Assembly: GCA_025093985.1 (NCBI GenBank)
Contig: JACAAK010000002.1
Location: forward strand, 3,472,001-3,536,000
Source of the DNA: Calvatia gigantea
Taxonomy: Eukaryota; Basidiomycota; Agaricomycetes; Agaricales; Lycoperdaceae
Length of the DNA stretch: 64,000 nucleotides
Direction of reading: 5' to 3'
Shown here in pieces: positions 45,822 through 55,313 of this stretch. The notes beneath the pieces are model-generated. The model worked only from the letters and a program-made list of their open reading frames with translations, did no database searches and was not told where the DNA came from. A program made the position numbers and the translations under genes. How positions within the stretch are numbered: the first letter of the stretch is position 1; every line of letters starts with the position of its first letter.

Positions 45822-45905
45822 AACCAAGGCCGTCACTTTGCGGTTATGTAGGTCAATCAGCCGCGGCAGTCCTGTGAGCCGGCGAAGCAATGATGCTACA
45901 AGCCT
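45822..45905 (+). repeat. Internal direct repeat, copy 1 (other at 47797-47882)
   Basis: Both copies run from AAGGCCGTCACTTT through GGTTATGTAG, then GCGGCAGTC, GAGCCGGCG and GCAATGATGCTACAAGCCTT, with a few substitutions. Shorter related GCGGCAGTC/GAGCCAGC motifs lie at about 46757, 46795 and 50003. Confidence 0.8.
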
Positions 45906-46039
45906 TGTTCTGATTTTGACTCGAACAAATTCCAAATTAATGGATTCGCAAATGGAAGTGGTCTCATGCAATTTTCCTCCATGCAAAAGGCATTTCGGCC
46001 GATGCGGATTAAGGATTCAGTCCCAAGGAATGCATACAC

Positions 46040-46745
46040 ACTTTTTGTTATTTCCCATCAACTCCGAAAAGGAGGGAGGAACGATTAAGTCCCATATTTG
46101 TTTTTCCATACAACTCCGGAGAGGTGGAAGGATCTTGGAGTTGACCCTGCATATTTTTCCGGACTCTCAAATTGAGGCGGATGGATAAATTCCATGTAGA
46201 TGTTTTACCGGAGACTCTCGAAGAGGCGGAAGGTTACATTCAAAACCTATGAAGTTTTTCCTCAATCTTGTAAAAGAGAGAAAGGATCGTTAAACCCTAT
46301 CTTATTTTTGTCTTGCGAAAGGAATAAGTTCCTATCATATTTTTACAGTCGACTCTTGATCGAGTATGAAGGAATATGTTCCTGACTTATTTTATCCAAC
46401 AACTCGTAAGAGGTGGAAAGGTAAAAGTGTAAACCTTATAATATTTTCTCCTACAGCTCGTTAGAGGAGGAAGGAATAATTTCCTAATGTTATTTTTGCC
46501 TAGGACGCTCGTCTTGAGACGTCAGCGGGGATAACTCCCCAGTTGTTTTATCAGCGACTCGCGAGAGGTGATAGGAACAATTGAAAGTCCTATGAATATA
46601 TTTTTCCAGCGACTGTGGCGGAAAGGAATATTTCTGAACCTAATATTTTTATCCAAGCGTCTTCGTATGAAGGCGGAAAGGAATATCATATCCTTTGTAT
46701 TTTCCCCATCAACTCCGAAGAGGAGGGCTCACGATGACGTAGGAA
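46040..46745. repeat. Array of about 14 degenerate two-hairpin units
   Basis: Each unit of roughly 45-60 bp has a T-rich lead (TATTTTTCC), a hairpin of the type C-ACTC-loop-GAG-GYGG, and a second short hairpin of the type AGGA-RTAT-TTCCT. First-hairpin loops vary (GTAA, GTTA, GCGA, CGAA, CGGA and others) while the CTC/GAG stem is kept. Some units use different pairs (TCTTCGTATGAAGG near 46657). Confidence 0.72.
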
Positions 46746-49700
46746 TCGGTATCATGTTGCGGCAGTCGCTCGAGCCAGCTAGTTACATCGCATTGCGGCA
46801 GTCACTCGAGCCAGCGTAGTTGCGGATTCGTTAGACTTTATGGTCAAAGCGAGGTCGACGAAGTGGTTTCGGAAAATGCGGATAAAATCCAGCGTAATCG
46901 CATGAAGGCGGATTAAAATCCAGCTCAATCAAGGATTAAAGATCCCTTCCACATAACACGTATAGTGCTCGTCTGGTGTCATTCAAACTCTCTTCTTATC
47001 TGGTAAGCCGAAGCTCGTCAGATTATTCCAGTGTATTTTCTCATCCAGTCTGCAAAAGCAGTTTTGTCATCAACGCTAAGCATTTCTCACATGCGCGGAT
47101 AACTGGAGAATTGAATCACAAAAGCGATACCTTCAACTTAATGAAGTTCCTTTGCTGTTAAGCGCAGGATAAGGCGGTCATCGGATTTGGAGTAAGAATA
47201 CTGTATCCGTTGTTCTTCTCCATGCTTTTCAGCATGTTAAGTTTCCTAATACATGTTACTCAATCGTATCGCTTTTTAGGGCTTAGAGAGTGTTTATCAT
47301 GTTACGAACCACCGCGGCGCACATCAATTAAGACGGACCGGCGAAGTGTAGCTATTGAAAGCTTTAATCGTATGCGGTTATTCACCAGCGATTAAGAACT
47401 TGTTTTACTGTACTCCTCCCTCAGCGACGAGTGTTTTTCGATTTAAATGTCAACGCGCATTGTTAATGGCGGATCATTATCGATGCAATTCCAGAAATAA
47501 AAAGAATTTTCTCGCAAGTTTGTTAAGCTATGCGAGGCGAAAGCTCATATGGAGGTGTAACCATCTCATTTTTTTAGGATGATATATCCGAGCTGTTGCG
47601 CTTTTCTGGTAGACGCTAGCGTGAACGCGTAGCAAGTCTTATGCTTGTCCAACTCTAGTCGGTGAGTCCAAACGAGTTCTTCTTAGAAATTGAACGCCTA
47701 ATCCATCATAGTCTACCTGTGGGTGACCCGCGTAATGAACAGTGCGGTCTTTTCCTAGTCAGGTTCAATTGTGCAATGCGTTTCAACCAGCGTTTCTAAG
47801 GCCGTCACTTTTTACGGTTATGTAGATCAATTAGCTGCGGCAGTCACTTGAGCCGGCGTAGCAATGATACTACAAGCCTTTAAAGCGGTAGAAATCCTGT
47901 AAAGGATGCGCATGTTTTGCATCAAATTGGCGAATATGTCAGCGTAAGACATAGGATATGGTGGGCGGAGATTTCTTGAATGGAAATGGAAAGGAATCAG
48001 GAGGTGATCGTGGAGTATAATGGAATATATCCTGCGACATCCAAAGATGGCGGATAAAGAAAGTGCTATCTCTTGCTTCATGCAGGTTTTGCTCTCTTCT
48101 TTGCAAATGAACTGGTTTTACTGCTATCCAGTTGCTGAATCGTAACGTTTAAGGGTATATTCCCTCATCGAGTAAGGCATCCAAATGTGGATTGTTCGTA
48201 GAACGTTAAGCCTTTCTGTGTGCCGCTTGAACTCGAAAGTTCTTGTTAATTAGACGATCGAGGTATGTTACATCCCGAATAAGCGATCATGTTTGGGCGG
48301 TCATCATGTTAACTGATGCGCCGCGAAGCCAAACCCACAGTACAGAACCAAATTAATGGTTTATCCCTTGATTTACACAATTAAGTGTCTTCCACTATAA
48401 ACGCTTGGACTGGCGTGTTACGCTCTAGTCAACGCTTAAACTATCACTGAGACGGGTAAGACTTTCCCGTTGCCATAAAGCTTTTAGGCTCTCAAAGTGT
48501 AGTGCGAATCAGTCTTTCTACATCAACCGTTGCGAAAGCATTGGGAGTAGGAGGTTTAAGTGGGTTATTCATGCCACGAATGTTTGCTATTGCTCTCGTT
48601 TAGACAAACTCTCCTCCATAATCAGTTGCGACATTGGCCATTGTCAGTTATACTGTAGAGGTTTCTCTAATGAATCTTAGAGCCTCATAACTTCTTTCGA
48701 AGGAGGACAACTATCATCATGAGATGAGAAGTCATAGAGTAGCGTCGTAATAGACGACTAGCAATTCCATCAAGTCCGAGTATTACGCTCAAGGACGAGG
48801 ATATTCGTATAAAGAATTCTGGATAAAGGTACTGATGCAATTTCCCTTGTGAAATAATCCAGAGTGGCAATGAAATAATGCAATCATCTCGACAAGTCGT
48901 AAGAGACGAGTGGAGAAGGCATAATCATGGGAAGTTCTGTTCGATGATGTCAAACGATATAGTCTAGTAGGCGTAATGTTCAACAACCATTCATCTCCTT
49001 GCTTGTAATCGCAAGTTCGTGTACAACGATGAGATTGGGTGAACTAATACAGCTCTGCATGACTTATTGCAAAGGTGGTGACCTTCAACGATTGCCTCAA
49101 AAGCATTACACTCGAGGACATACGTTATAAGATTTTCTCGATATAGATCGGCCGCACACTAATGTGGCGCTACAAATCTTTATCCCTAATGTCATAGACT
49201 AATGCTGGAATGTAAAAAGCAGTTCAGACTTGTCGTTCCCGTAGGATTCCAGTTTCTTGCCTCAAGCCTAATGTAAAGTGGCGAGGTCTAAGAATTAATT
49301 CTGGTGACATAGTGCTGAAGCTCAACCGTTATACGTTGGGAGCTATTCTGCTAATTCCTAGACGTGTCGTAATTTCCTTTCTTTGTAATGATGCGATTCA
49401 CGAGATCCTCGAAAGGATATTCTTCTCTAGTGAATAGAGCGACTTGCTCCCGCTATCATCTTCATATAACCCGCAAGGATTTCTCACTTGTTGCATAGAA
49501 AAGGATTTATAGCCAGCGCTTACATCTCACGCGGCACACCATTATTCGTAGCATTTATCAAGGAGTATGAAGTCGAAAGTACTACCGTATATCCATCCAT
49601 TGGTATCAAGGTCAGCGACATCCGAAGATGGCGACACAAGAACTCCTCCGGCGCCAAGCTCCATAAAGAGCGGTCTAAAGGATTTCTTAAGGAATTCGTC

Positions 49701-50977
49701 GGCGCGTTGCATCGTATGGTGCTAAACACATCCTCTTTCTCAATTATAGTTGCTAAATGGTGCGCTCAAGTCCTAATCTTGGACGGCGGCTTCCATGAAG
49801 TCAAACTTCTTTAAAGCAATCATTGTTATTCCTGTAGTTGGCGGACAAAGCATTTTAATGTGCTCGTCCATGCTCTGACTTAAAACAGGTCTTCAAACTT
49901 GGGCGCGTGGACATGCGCTTAACACAAGTGAAGGAACGTTGATGCTAGAAGCAGGGCGCGATCTTATAGCGACGCAGCTCCTCTATAAGAGAAATAGTAT
50001 ATGGCGGCAATCGCTCGAGCCAGCGGCATATTTAAACTATATTCTGAAGTATTTCCTGAAACGACATAATGGCGGTATTACCAGCTCATTATCCTTCTCC
50101 CCTTGTTTCCCAGCTGCAAGGACGCGATTAGCGTTCTTCTCCTTGCTGTCTTCTTTGGATATTTTTGCGAATGCTGCAAGTGCTGCTGCAATTTAAGTGC
50201 TGCAAATGCGGCGGCCCACTGTCTTAGCGTGGCATAAAGCGCTTATAGCGCATGAGCTATCCGTGGAAAGAGTAAAGCGGTAGTCGAATAGACGTGGAAA
50301 GGGTAAAGCGTTGAAGCCTAAAATGAAGGAACAAACGGCGGACTTCTCAAAGATATTTTCTATATCCCAGCTTTATTTGATTAAGCGGGCCTTAGCGGCT
50401 TATAGCTGCCGGCTTAAGTGAGTCAAATAGCTCAGGTATATGCTCGTGGTGTGTTATTCTACTCAAGGCGGGGCTTGCCCAATCGACTTGAAACACAAGA
50501 ACACAAGGCTTATAATTTGCCTGACACTGCGGTATTATTGCGGTCACAAAGACCAGCTAATTTACCAGCAAAGCGGAGCGTAGTGCTCAGCATAGATGAT
50601 ACATCATATAGTAAATTACTGAGGCGGATCTGAAGGGAATCCCAGAAAGCCCAAAGCGTCGTCGTCGATCAGAGAGAGAATACCAGAAAAGAGGTGGAGC
50701 AACCAGAGCGGAACAGTTCTGCTGCAACCCAAAATGGGGAGCGGACCTAAAGCGGTCGAACTAGACCGGAGATGACGGTTTGCCAGATCAAAAACCAAGA
50801 ACGGGTAACAACGTGTCAGCATCATGTAGGACTGCTGTGCGTAGTGCACGCGTTCACAACATGGGTCAGACAGGGTATCAAGTGGACCAAAGGCACCACT
50901 GTCTCCCAGGTTGAAAGCGACCGTAGCCTCCTCAAACTCTACCAGCGTGCTAACGCGGTCCGAGTGAGCGGCGGTCG

Positions 50978-50989
50978 GGGCCCATAACC
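50978..50989 (-). promoter_or_regulatory. Primer-binding site complementary to initiator-tRNA anticodon stem-loop
   Basis: The minus strand immediately after the 5' LTR reads GGTTATGGGCCC. Its complement GGGCCCATAACC equals the anticodon stem-loop of eukaryotic initiator Met-tRNA (CAU anticodon). Copia and Ty5 use a half-tRNA cut in this region as primer. No 3'-CCA-type PBS is present. Confidence 0.75.
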
Positions 50990-51532
50990 TGTTGAGAGAA
51001 CGAGTAGACATCCCAATATAAGTTCACACTACCTAAGCGTGTAGGCGTCAGCGGTGGAGGGTAGTCGTATTCATCCGGGAGACGGTCCAGTAGGAGAGGC
51101 GCATGGTAGCGGACAGAGTCCTGCTTATACCAGCGTACTCAGAGAGTCTTGAAGAGAAGGGAAGCGATGCTTAGAGAAGCTAGCGTAGAGGAGAGAAGAC
51201 ATAGTGTCTTACGCCAAAGGGCGTATCCAAAAGGATTACATACAGGGAAACTACATAGGCATTATATACTATTAGTCCCTGGTCTGTGCACTCTAAACCC
51301 TTATACGGGTGAGGTCTAACTACCAGTAGCATAATGTGTGCATACTGTGCATGTCCGCATGTACTAGAAGGTTCCATGCGTAGTATCTACCTGCTACCTA
51401 CAGTGCGGTATCCTACATGCGTAGTCCATAATAGTGTCCGTTATTATCGACCCTCTGAAGGTGAAATACTCGAACCCCGTTTCAGCTATAAATAGACTGA
51501 ACCAACGTAGTGGTACGGAGCGAGATTCAACA
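50990..51532 (-). repeat. 5' LTR of the non-coding element (543 bp)
   Basis: Nearly identical to the other LTR; minus-strand TATATAA at 51262-51268. Confidence 0.93.
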
Positions 51533-51537
51533 GCTAA

Positions 51538-51797
51538 GTCTTGAGGGCGAGTAAGGGGAAAGAACCAGGTGGTTAAGCATACCGAATACAGGAGTATGTA
51601 TGTATGCTTAAATACAGAAGGGAGCATCCAGTTGAATGGATGGAGATAACTACATGAAATGTCCGATGACTATGGCATGGTAGTTATGAGTCAGGACTCA
51701 GAGATCACGCAGACAGGAATAACTGAAACAGGCACATGATGAGGGGGAATGCAGATAAGTGCGGAGCTGGCATGAAAATAGACAAATGTTCACAACA
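51538..51797 (-). repeat. 5' LTR of element H, outer part
   Basis: Continues the LTR interrupted at 44800, ends GTTCACAACA at 51797, and is followed by TSD ATAGT. Confidence 0.92.
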
Positions 51798-52597
51798 ATA
51801 GTGTTGCCACAGGCTTGGCTTAAAGCTGTGAGCCAGCCAAGCTGAGCTAACAAAATTTTTGGCTCATGGCTTGATGGCAATTAGCTCAGCTCCAAAGCCA
51901 CTCAAGTCATGGCTCAGCTGGCTCGAGCTGGTAATAAAACTAGCTATTTTGGGTCAAAATAAAACAGTAGATTCTGAGACCAAAGCCATGATATTATTCA
52001 GTTAAATACATATAGTATGAAAATGTTACATCCCTACAACTAGTGGTAGTAATTTTTGTGCAGCCTAATCAGCCACAACACAGGTAATCAAGCATTGGCT
52101 GATGATACACTTACATCTCAGTGGTCACGTGTCACATGCTTGACTTTGTTTGGCACGTGCACCATGTTGTGGATAGCTATCAGGTCATACTGGTTCCCAG
52201 TGGTTGCCCACCCATACACTGACGTAAGGCATGTAATGCCTTGTGAGCCTGTGCGTCCGTAGGTGGACACACCATCATGGTCAAGCTCACAAGAGCCCCT
52301 GGGGGGACCCACTCAGGCAGAAACCATAATGACCCCTGGGTCCATCTCCTCAGCCTCCAGTGCCCAATCACAGTAATACCATGTATTTATCTTCATATTT
52401 GATCCCAGTACATTGTGAATTGTCCTCAAATTTCGGTCAACTATATAGGGTAATATAGAATATGTGGCTAGCCATGGCTCTTGGCTAGCCGAGGTGAGCC
52501 GAGCCGACCTTTCGGCTCCTTGATGGCTTCTGAACTATGAAGCCAAGCTGTGCCTAAGCTGAGCCGAGCTGAGCCGAGCTGAGCCACAGTAACACTA
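51798..52597. mobile_element. Non-autonomous hAT-like element, host of H's insertion
   Basis: Ends TAGTGTTGCCACAGG (left) and CTGTGGCAGT-like inverse at the right (minus-strand TAGTGTTACTGTGG). The terminal 60-130 bp on both sides are rich in GCTCAGCT/GAGCCGAG words that can pair. No transposase. The right end abuts a ceramide synthase remnant; an 8-bp TSD could not be confirmed. The hAT assignment rests only on the TAGTGTTGCCAC-type terminus. Confidence 0.55.
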
Positions 52598-53190
52598 CTC
52601 AAAGACCGGAGCAGTCAAAGTAGACAAGAGCATATCCCTGCTCACAGAATCTATCAAAATCTTAGCTGGCCTCCTTAGCCCAAAATATCTGGCCAGCGGC
52701 TGGAAAACATAGATAGAGGGACTGGCGAATGAAGGACCAGAAGTTGATATATTAGGCTATGAAGGCAAGGTCCCACCAATCTTTCGAATAGCGGGGGTCG
52801 TCCGGGGAAGACGTTGGAATACGGCCGGAGAGAAGGAAGATGTGGACAAAGGGATTGGAGACACCAGCGGAGAAATACGGTGCGAGTAATTCCCAGTTGG
52901 TATAGAAAACAAGGGGTACGAGGAGGAGCTTGAACGCAGAAGATGGCTGAACTGCCCATTGGAGGAAAGATGGGGCATGCTGACTAGGGGTATGAGAACG
53001 AGCCCCATGTTTTGAGCCGTTGGGGCCAAGCGGGCCGAAACCAAGTGGGCTGAAGGGAGGTTAAGCCAAGACGTATCAAGGGTGGCAAGGAGGAACGCAC
53101 GTCTGGGGCAGAAAAGGACCAGTGAGGTGGTGTGTTGGATCGTCGCTGAGATAACATATCAAACAGTGGCGGGGAGAACTCAGAGTACAC
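52598..53190 (-). pseudogene. Ceramide synthase (LAG1/TLC family) pseudogene, N-terminal third
   Basis: The minus strand reads DPTHHLTGPFLPQTCVPP, then FKLLLVPLVFYTNWELLAPY, SNPFVHIFLLSGRIP, DPRYSKDWWDLAFIA, FWSFIRQSL and DRFCEQGYALVYFDCSGL. This is the standard order of a fungal sphingosine N-acyltransferase, an ER multi-pass membrane enzyme. Stops interrupt it, including TAA at 52752-52754 (expected Tyr) and a TAA where Lys is expected. It breaks off at the hAT-like element before the catalytic Lag1p motif. Clearly non-functional; the remaining two thirds are not in the window. Confidence 0.85.
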
Positions 53191-53589
53191 AAAGCACGCA
53201 CTCGCTGGTTGACATGGTTGTCGCGGAATGGGACCGTAAACTTTTTCTTCTTAAGCAGCGGGGAAGTCAGGCACAGACGGCTACAAGTCGAATTCAGAAC
53301 CCGGGCGCGTACTGCGGCAACTGAAATTTCATGATGATGGACTGCGGCCAACGACAACCTGCGCTGCCAGAGGCTGTCAGGAAGTCAACCTCACGCGCAA
53401 AACCGAGGAGTTTTATTGGGCACTTGCTGGTTGTTCCTATCTGGGGTCGCTCGGCCTGCTCACGTGCCGCATGCGCTGCGCCCATCATTATCTTGGATTC
53501 GCCATTGCATGGATGGTCCAGACGAGACCTGGAAAATATGTATAACGTAAGTTATGGTGGTCCAAAACCTAGTCGTAGAACACATGGTA
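53191..53589. other. Spacer between ceramide synthase pseudogene and NTH1
   Basis: No gene recognised. It probably contains the former 5' end of the ceramide synthase gene and the NTH1 3' UTR. A 108-codon plus-strand frame (53331-53657) mostly overlaps antisense to NTH1 and has no motif. Confidence 0.5.
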
Positions 53590-55127
53590 TTATAGCGCGT
53601 CGGGGGTCTCCTCGAATTTGGGAACCTGAGTATCTGTCTCCTCTTCCTTTGGCATGACCTCCGGCAGTGCCAGAGATTCTTGGTCAATCGGTCCATTTGA
53701 GAACTTGACCTCCTCTCCCGCCTCGAGCTCGACTTTGATCTTCGATGACGAGTCCTGCTTCGAGAGGACCACGGTTTTGCGTTTGGTTGTTTTTACAGCC
53801 TTTTGAGCGCTCGGACAAAGTCCTTTCGTTGAGAGTTCACACAGGTCGCAACGAGGACCAACAGGAAGGCAGATAACCTAACATTCAACTTCAATAGATA
53901 ACAGTAATTTTAAAGAGGTTTACTTGCCTGACCGAAACCAACGAGCAAATGGTTGATTTCCCGATGGAATTCTGTGAGAAGCCAGGATTGTAGGTTCAGC
54001 CTGGACTGACGTCAGAATTTCAACAGTAACTTGAAGAACCAAAGGCGCCTGACCGTGTTTCTTCTGGTGTTTTCGTCGTTTTCTTGTGCCATCCTAGACG
54101 GTTCGTGATACGGTGTACATGAACATCGACTCCAATGCCATGGTTCCTGAAACAAGTTGATAAATCCCACTCAAGCAGACGCGGACCGGGATATACAGGT
54201 TCCAAGCTACCTGTAGCGTCAAGAAGGCCATTTTGGGTCCTACCCCAGGTAACGAACAGAGCTCGTCCACCGTCTTCGGTACATCGGAATCGAAGTTGTC
54301 ACCAAGTATCTGAGCAGTTTTTTTGAGATATCTTCAGGAGCAATGTGAGGAGAGAGGCTATTTAAGATATAACGAAGACACCTACCCAGTCTTGCGCCTC
54401 CAGAAGCCAACCTTGTTGATCGCTCCCGCAATGGTAGACTCATCGGCAGCAATGATAGCGCCAACTGACAAGGCTCCACCAACAGCAGCTCTGAGATTTG
54501 TAATAGCAGCATCAGTAACTTCATCCTTAGTTTGCGAAGAGAGCATGAGAGACACGAGCGTAGCGAATCTTCTGTTCTTGGTCCAACATGAGCTTCATAT
54601 AATCCCATAAAACAAGAGATGAACGGCACCTTGGGATCACTCTCCTTGTACTGCGCCTGGTCGCAACCCATAGTATCCACAGGAGCAGCAATACGCGATC
54701 TCATCTCTTTAATGGTATCATACGCCTGTCTCCAATTCTCCGGCTCTGGGTGAGGTGAAGCCAAAGCTTGTGGTATATGTTTAGGCTTCTTAGGCGATGC
54801 AGCTGGTCTAACCACCTTAACCACCTTTCTGGGCGACGAAGCGTCGAATTTCTGACGTTCCTCCGGTAGGGGTCCTAAAGTGGATGATGCGGAGGCCTCG
54901 ATATCAGGTTCTCTCTTGGGTTTGATCCGTTTCGTTCGTCGTTCGGCTGCTAGTGACGGTGCGGAGAATGGGCTTTCTATATCCTCTGGCTCGTATATCG
55001 TGACAGAGACGTTATATGGGCTTGGTCGCGTCTTGAAGCTCATAGAGCGCGTCGTCGCCCTTATGCCCCGAGTACTATTGCTACCCATGTGCGTCGCAGG
55101 GAAAGCTGAAGAAAGATTGCCCAACAT
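53590..55127 (-). CDS. NTH1: Endonuclease III homologue (NTH1), base-excision-repair DNA glycosylase/AP lyase
   Basis: Six exons in phase: 55127-54630, 54576-54386, 54331-54197, 54146-54054, 54000-53928, 53877-53590; 425 aa (397 if starting at 55043). It removes oxidised pyrimidines and nicks AP sites. After a disordered N-terminus come [36 protein letters not shown], the helix-hairpin-helix LPGVGPKMA with the catalytic Lys, [15 protein letters not shown] with the catalytic Asp, and the 4Fe-4S ligands C-X6-C-X2-C-X7-C. The C-terminal tail is basic then acidic. The upstream start adds an Arg/Ser-rich stretch that could be a mitochondrial presequence, as expected for a dual nuclear/mitochondrial enzyme. 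The last intron has a GC donor (GCAAGT). Divergent from the next gene with 186 bp between starts. Confidence 0.95.
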
Positions 55128-55313
55128 GCAAAGTCTAAACTCACTCATTGATGTGCGGACACGTGCAAGCACTTCTATTTATATTTTACGAACCATCCGA
55201 TCCCCACACATTGCCTTGCGACACTCGGCGCTTATGTGACATATACTCTTCCCTACCTTCTGATATCCCACTACACCGGAGGCTCTTAATCGGGCTGAAG
55301 ACCTGAGGGCGAT
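55128..55313. promoter_or_regulatory. Shared divergent promoter region
   Basis: 186 bp separate the start codons of NTH1 (minus) and the TPR/CCCH gene (plus). It contains an AT-rich TTTATATTTT stretch (about 55181). It must hold both promoters unless one overlaps coding sequence. Confidence 0.6.

Larger units (their letters stand above)
45344..50989 (-). other. Interior of the non-coding element: structured, no genes
   Basis: It is made of short inverted repeats, a two-hairpin array (46040-46745) and dispersed copies of GCGGCAGTC-ACTCGAGCC-type motifs. An approximately 85-bp imperfect direct repeat occurs at 45822-45905 and 47797-47882. The longest open frame (49488-49814, 108 codons) has no recognisable motif. 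Confidence 0.75.
44801..51532 (-). mobile_element. Non-coding LTR retrotransposon (LARD-like), half-tRNA-primed, recent
   Basis: 6732 bp with 543-bp LTRs (44801-45343 and 50990-51532) that differ at one position I can see (A/G, near 44929 and 51111), 6-bp inverted ends TGTTGA/TCAACA, and TSD GCTAA (44796-44800 and 51533-51537). The 5.6-kb interior has no ORF longer than about 110 codons and no gag/pol similarity in any frame. Orientation is minus: PBS beside the right LTR, purine tract beside the left LTR, TATATAA mid-LTR. It must be mobilised in trans, presumably by a copia-type element given the primer site. Confidence 0.93.
35742..51797 (-). mobile_element. Chromovirus H, carrying two Tc1 copies, an inversion and a nested LTR element
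   Basis: TSD ATAGT at 35737-35741 and 51798-51802 proves a single original insertion. The 5' LTR is 44754-44800 plus 51538-51797; gag and pol run leftwards to 41869. The remaining pol, ORF3 and most of the 3' LTR (37457-40263) are inverted between two identical Tc1 elements. The last 110 bp of the 3' LTR is 35742-35851. Flipping the central segment restores one ordinary family member of about 6.3 kb. Confidence 0.93.

Noticed and set aside
46040..46745. CRISPR-like array
   Set aside because: The units are degenerate hairpins without identical repeats or unique spacers, and the genome is eukaryotic.
49488..49814. 108-codon ORF inside the non-coding LTR element
   Set aside because: No motif, single frame, flanked by non-coding repeats; length is within what random sequence of this size gives.
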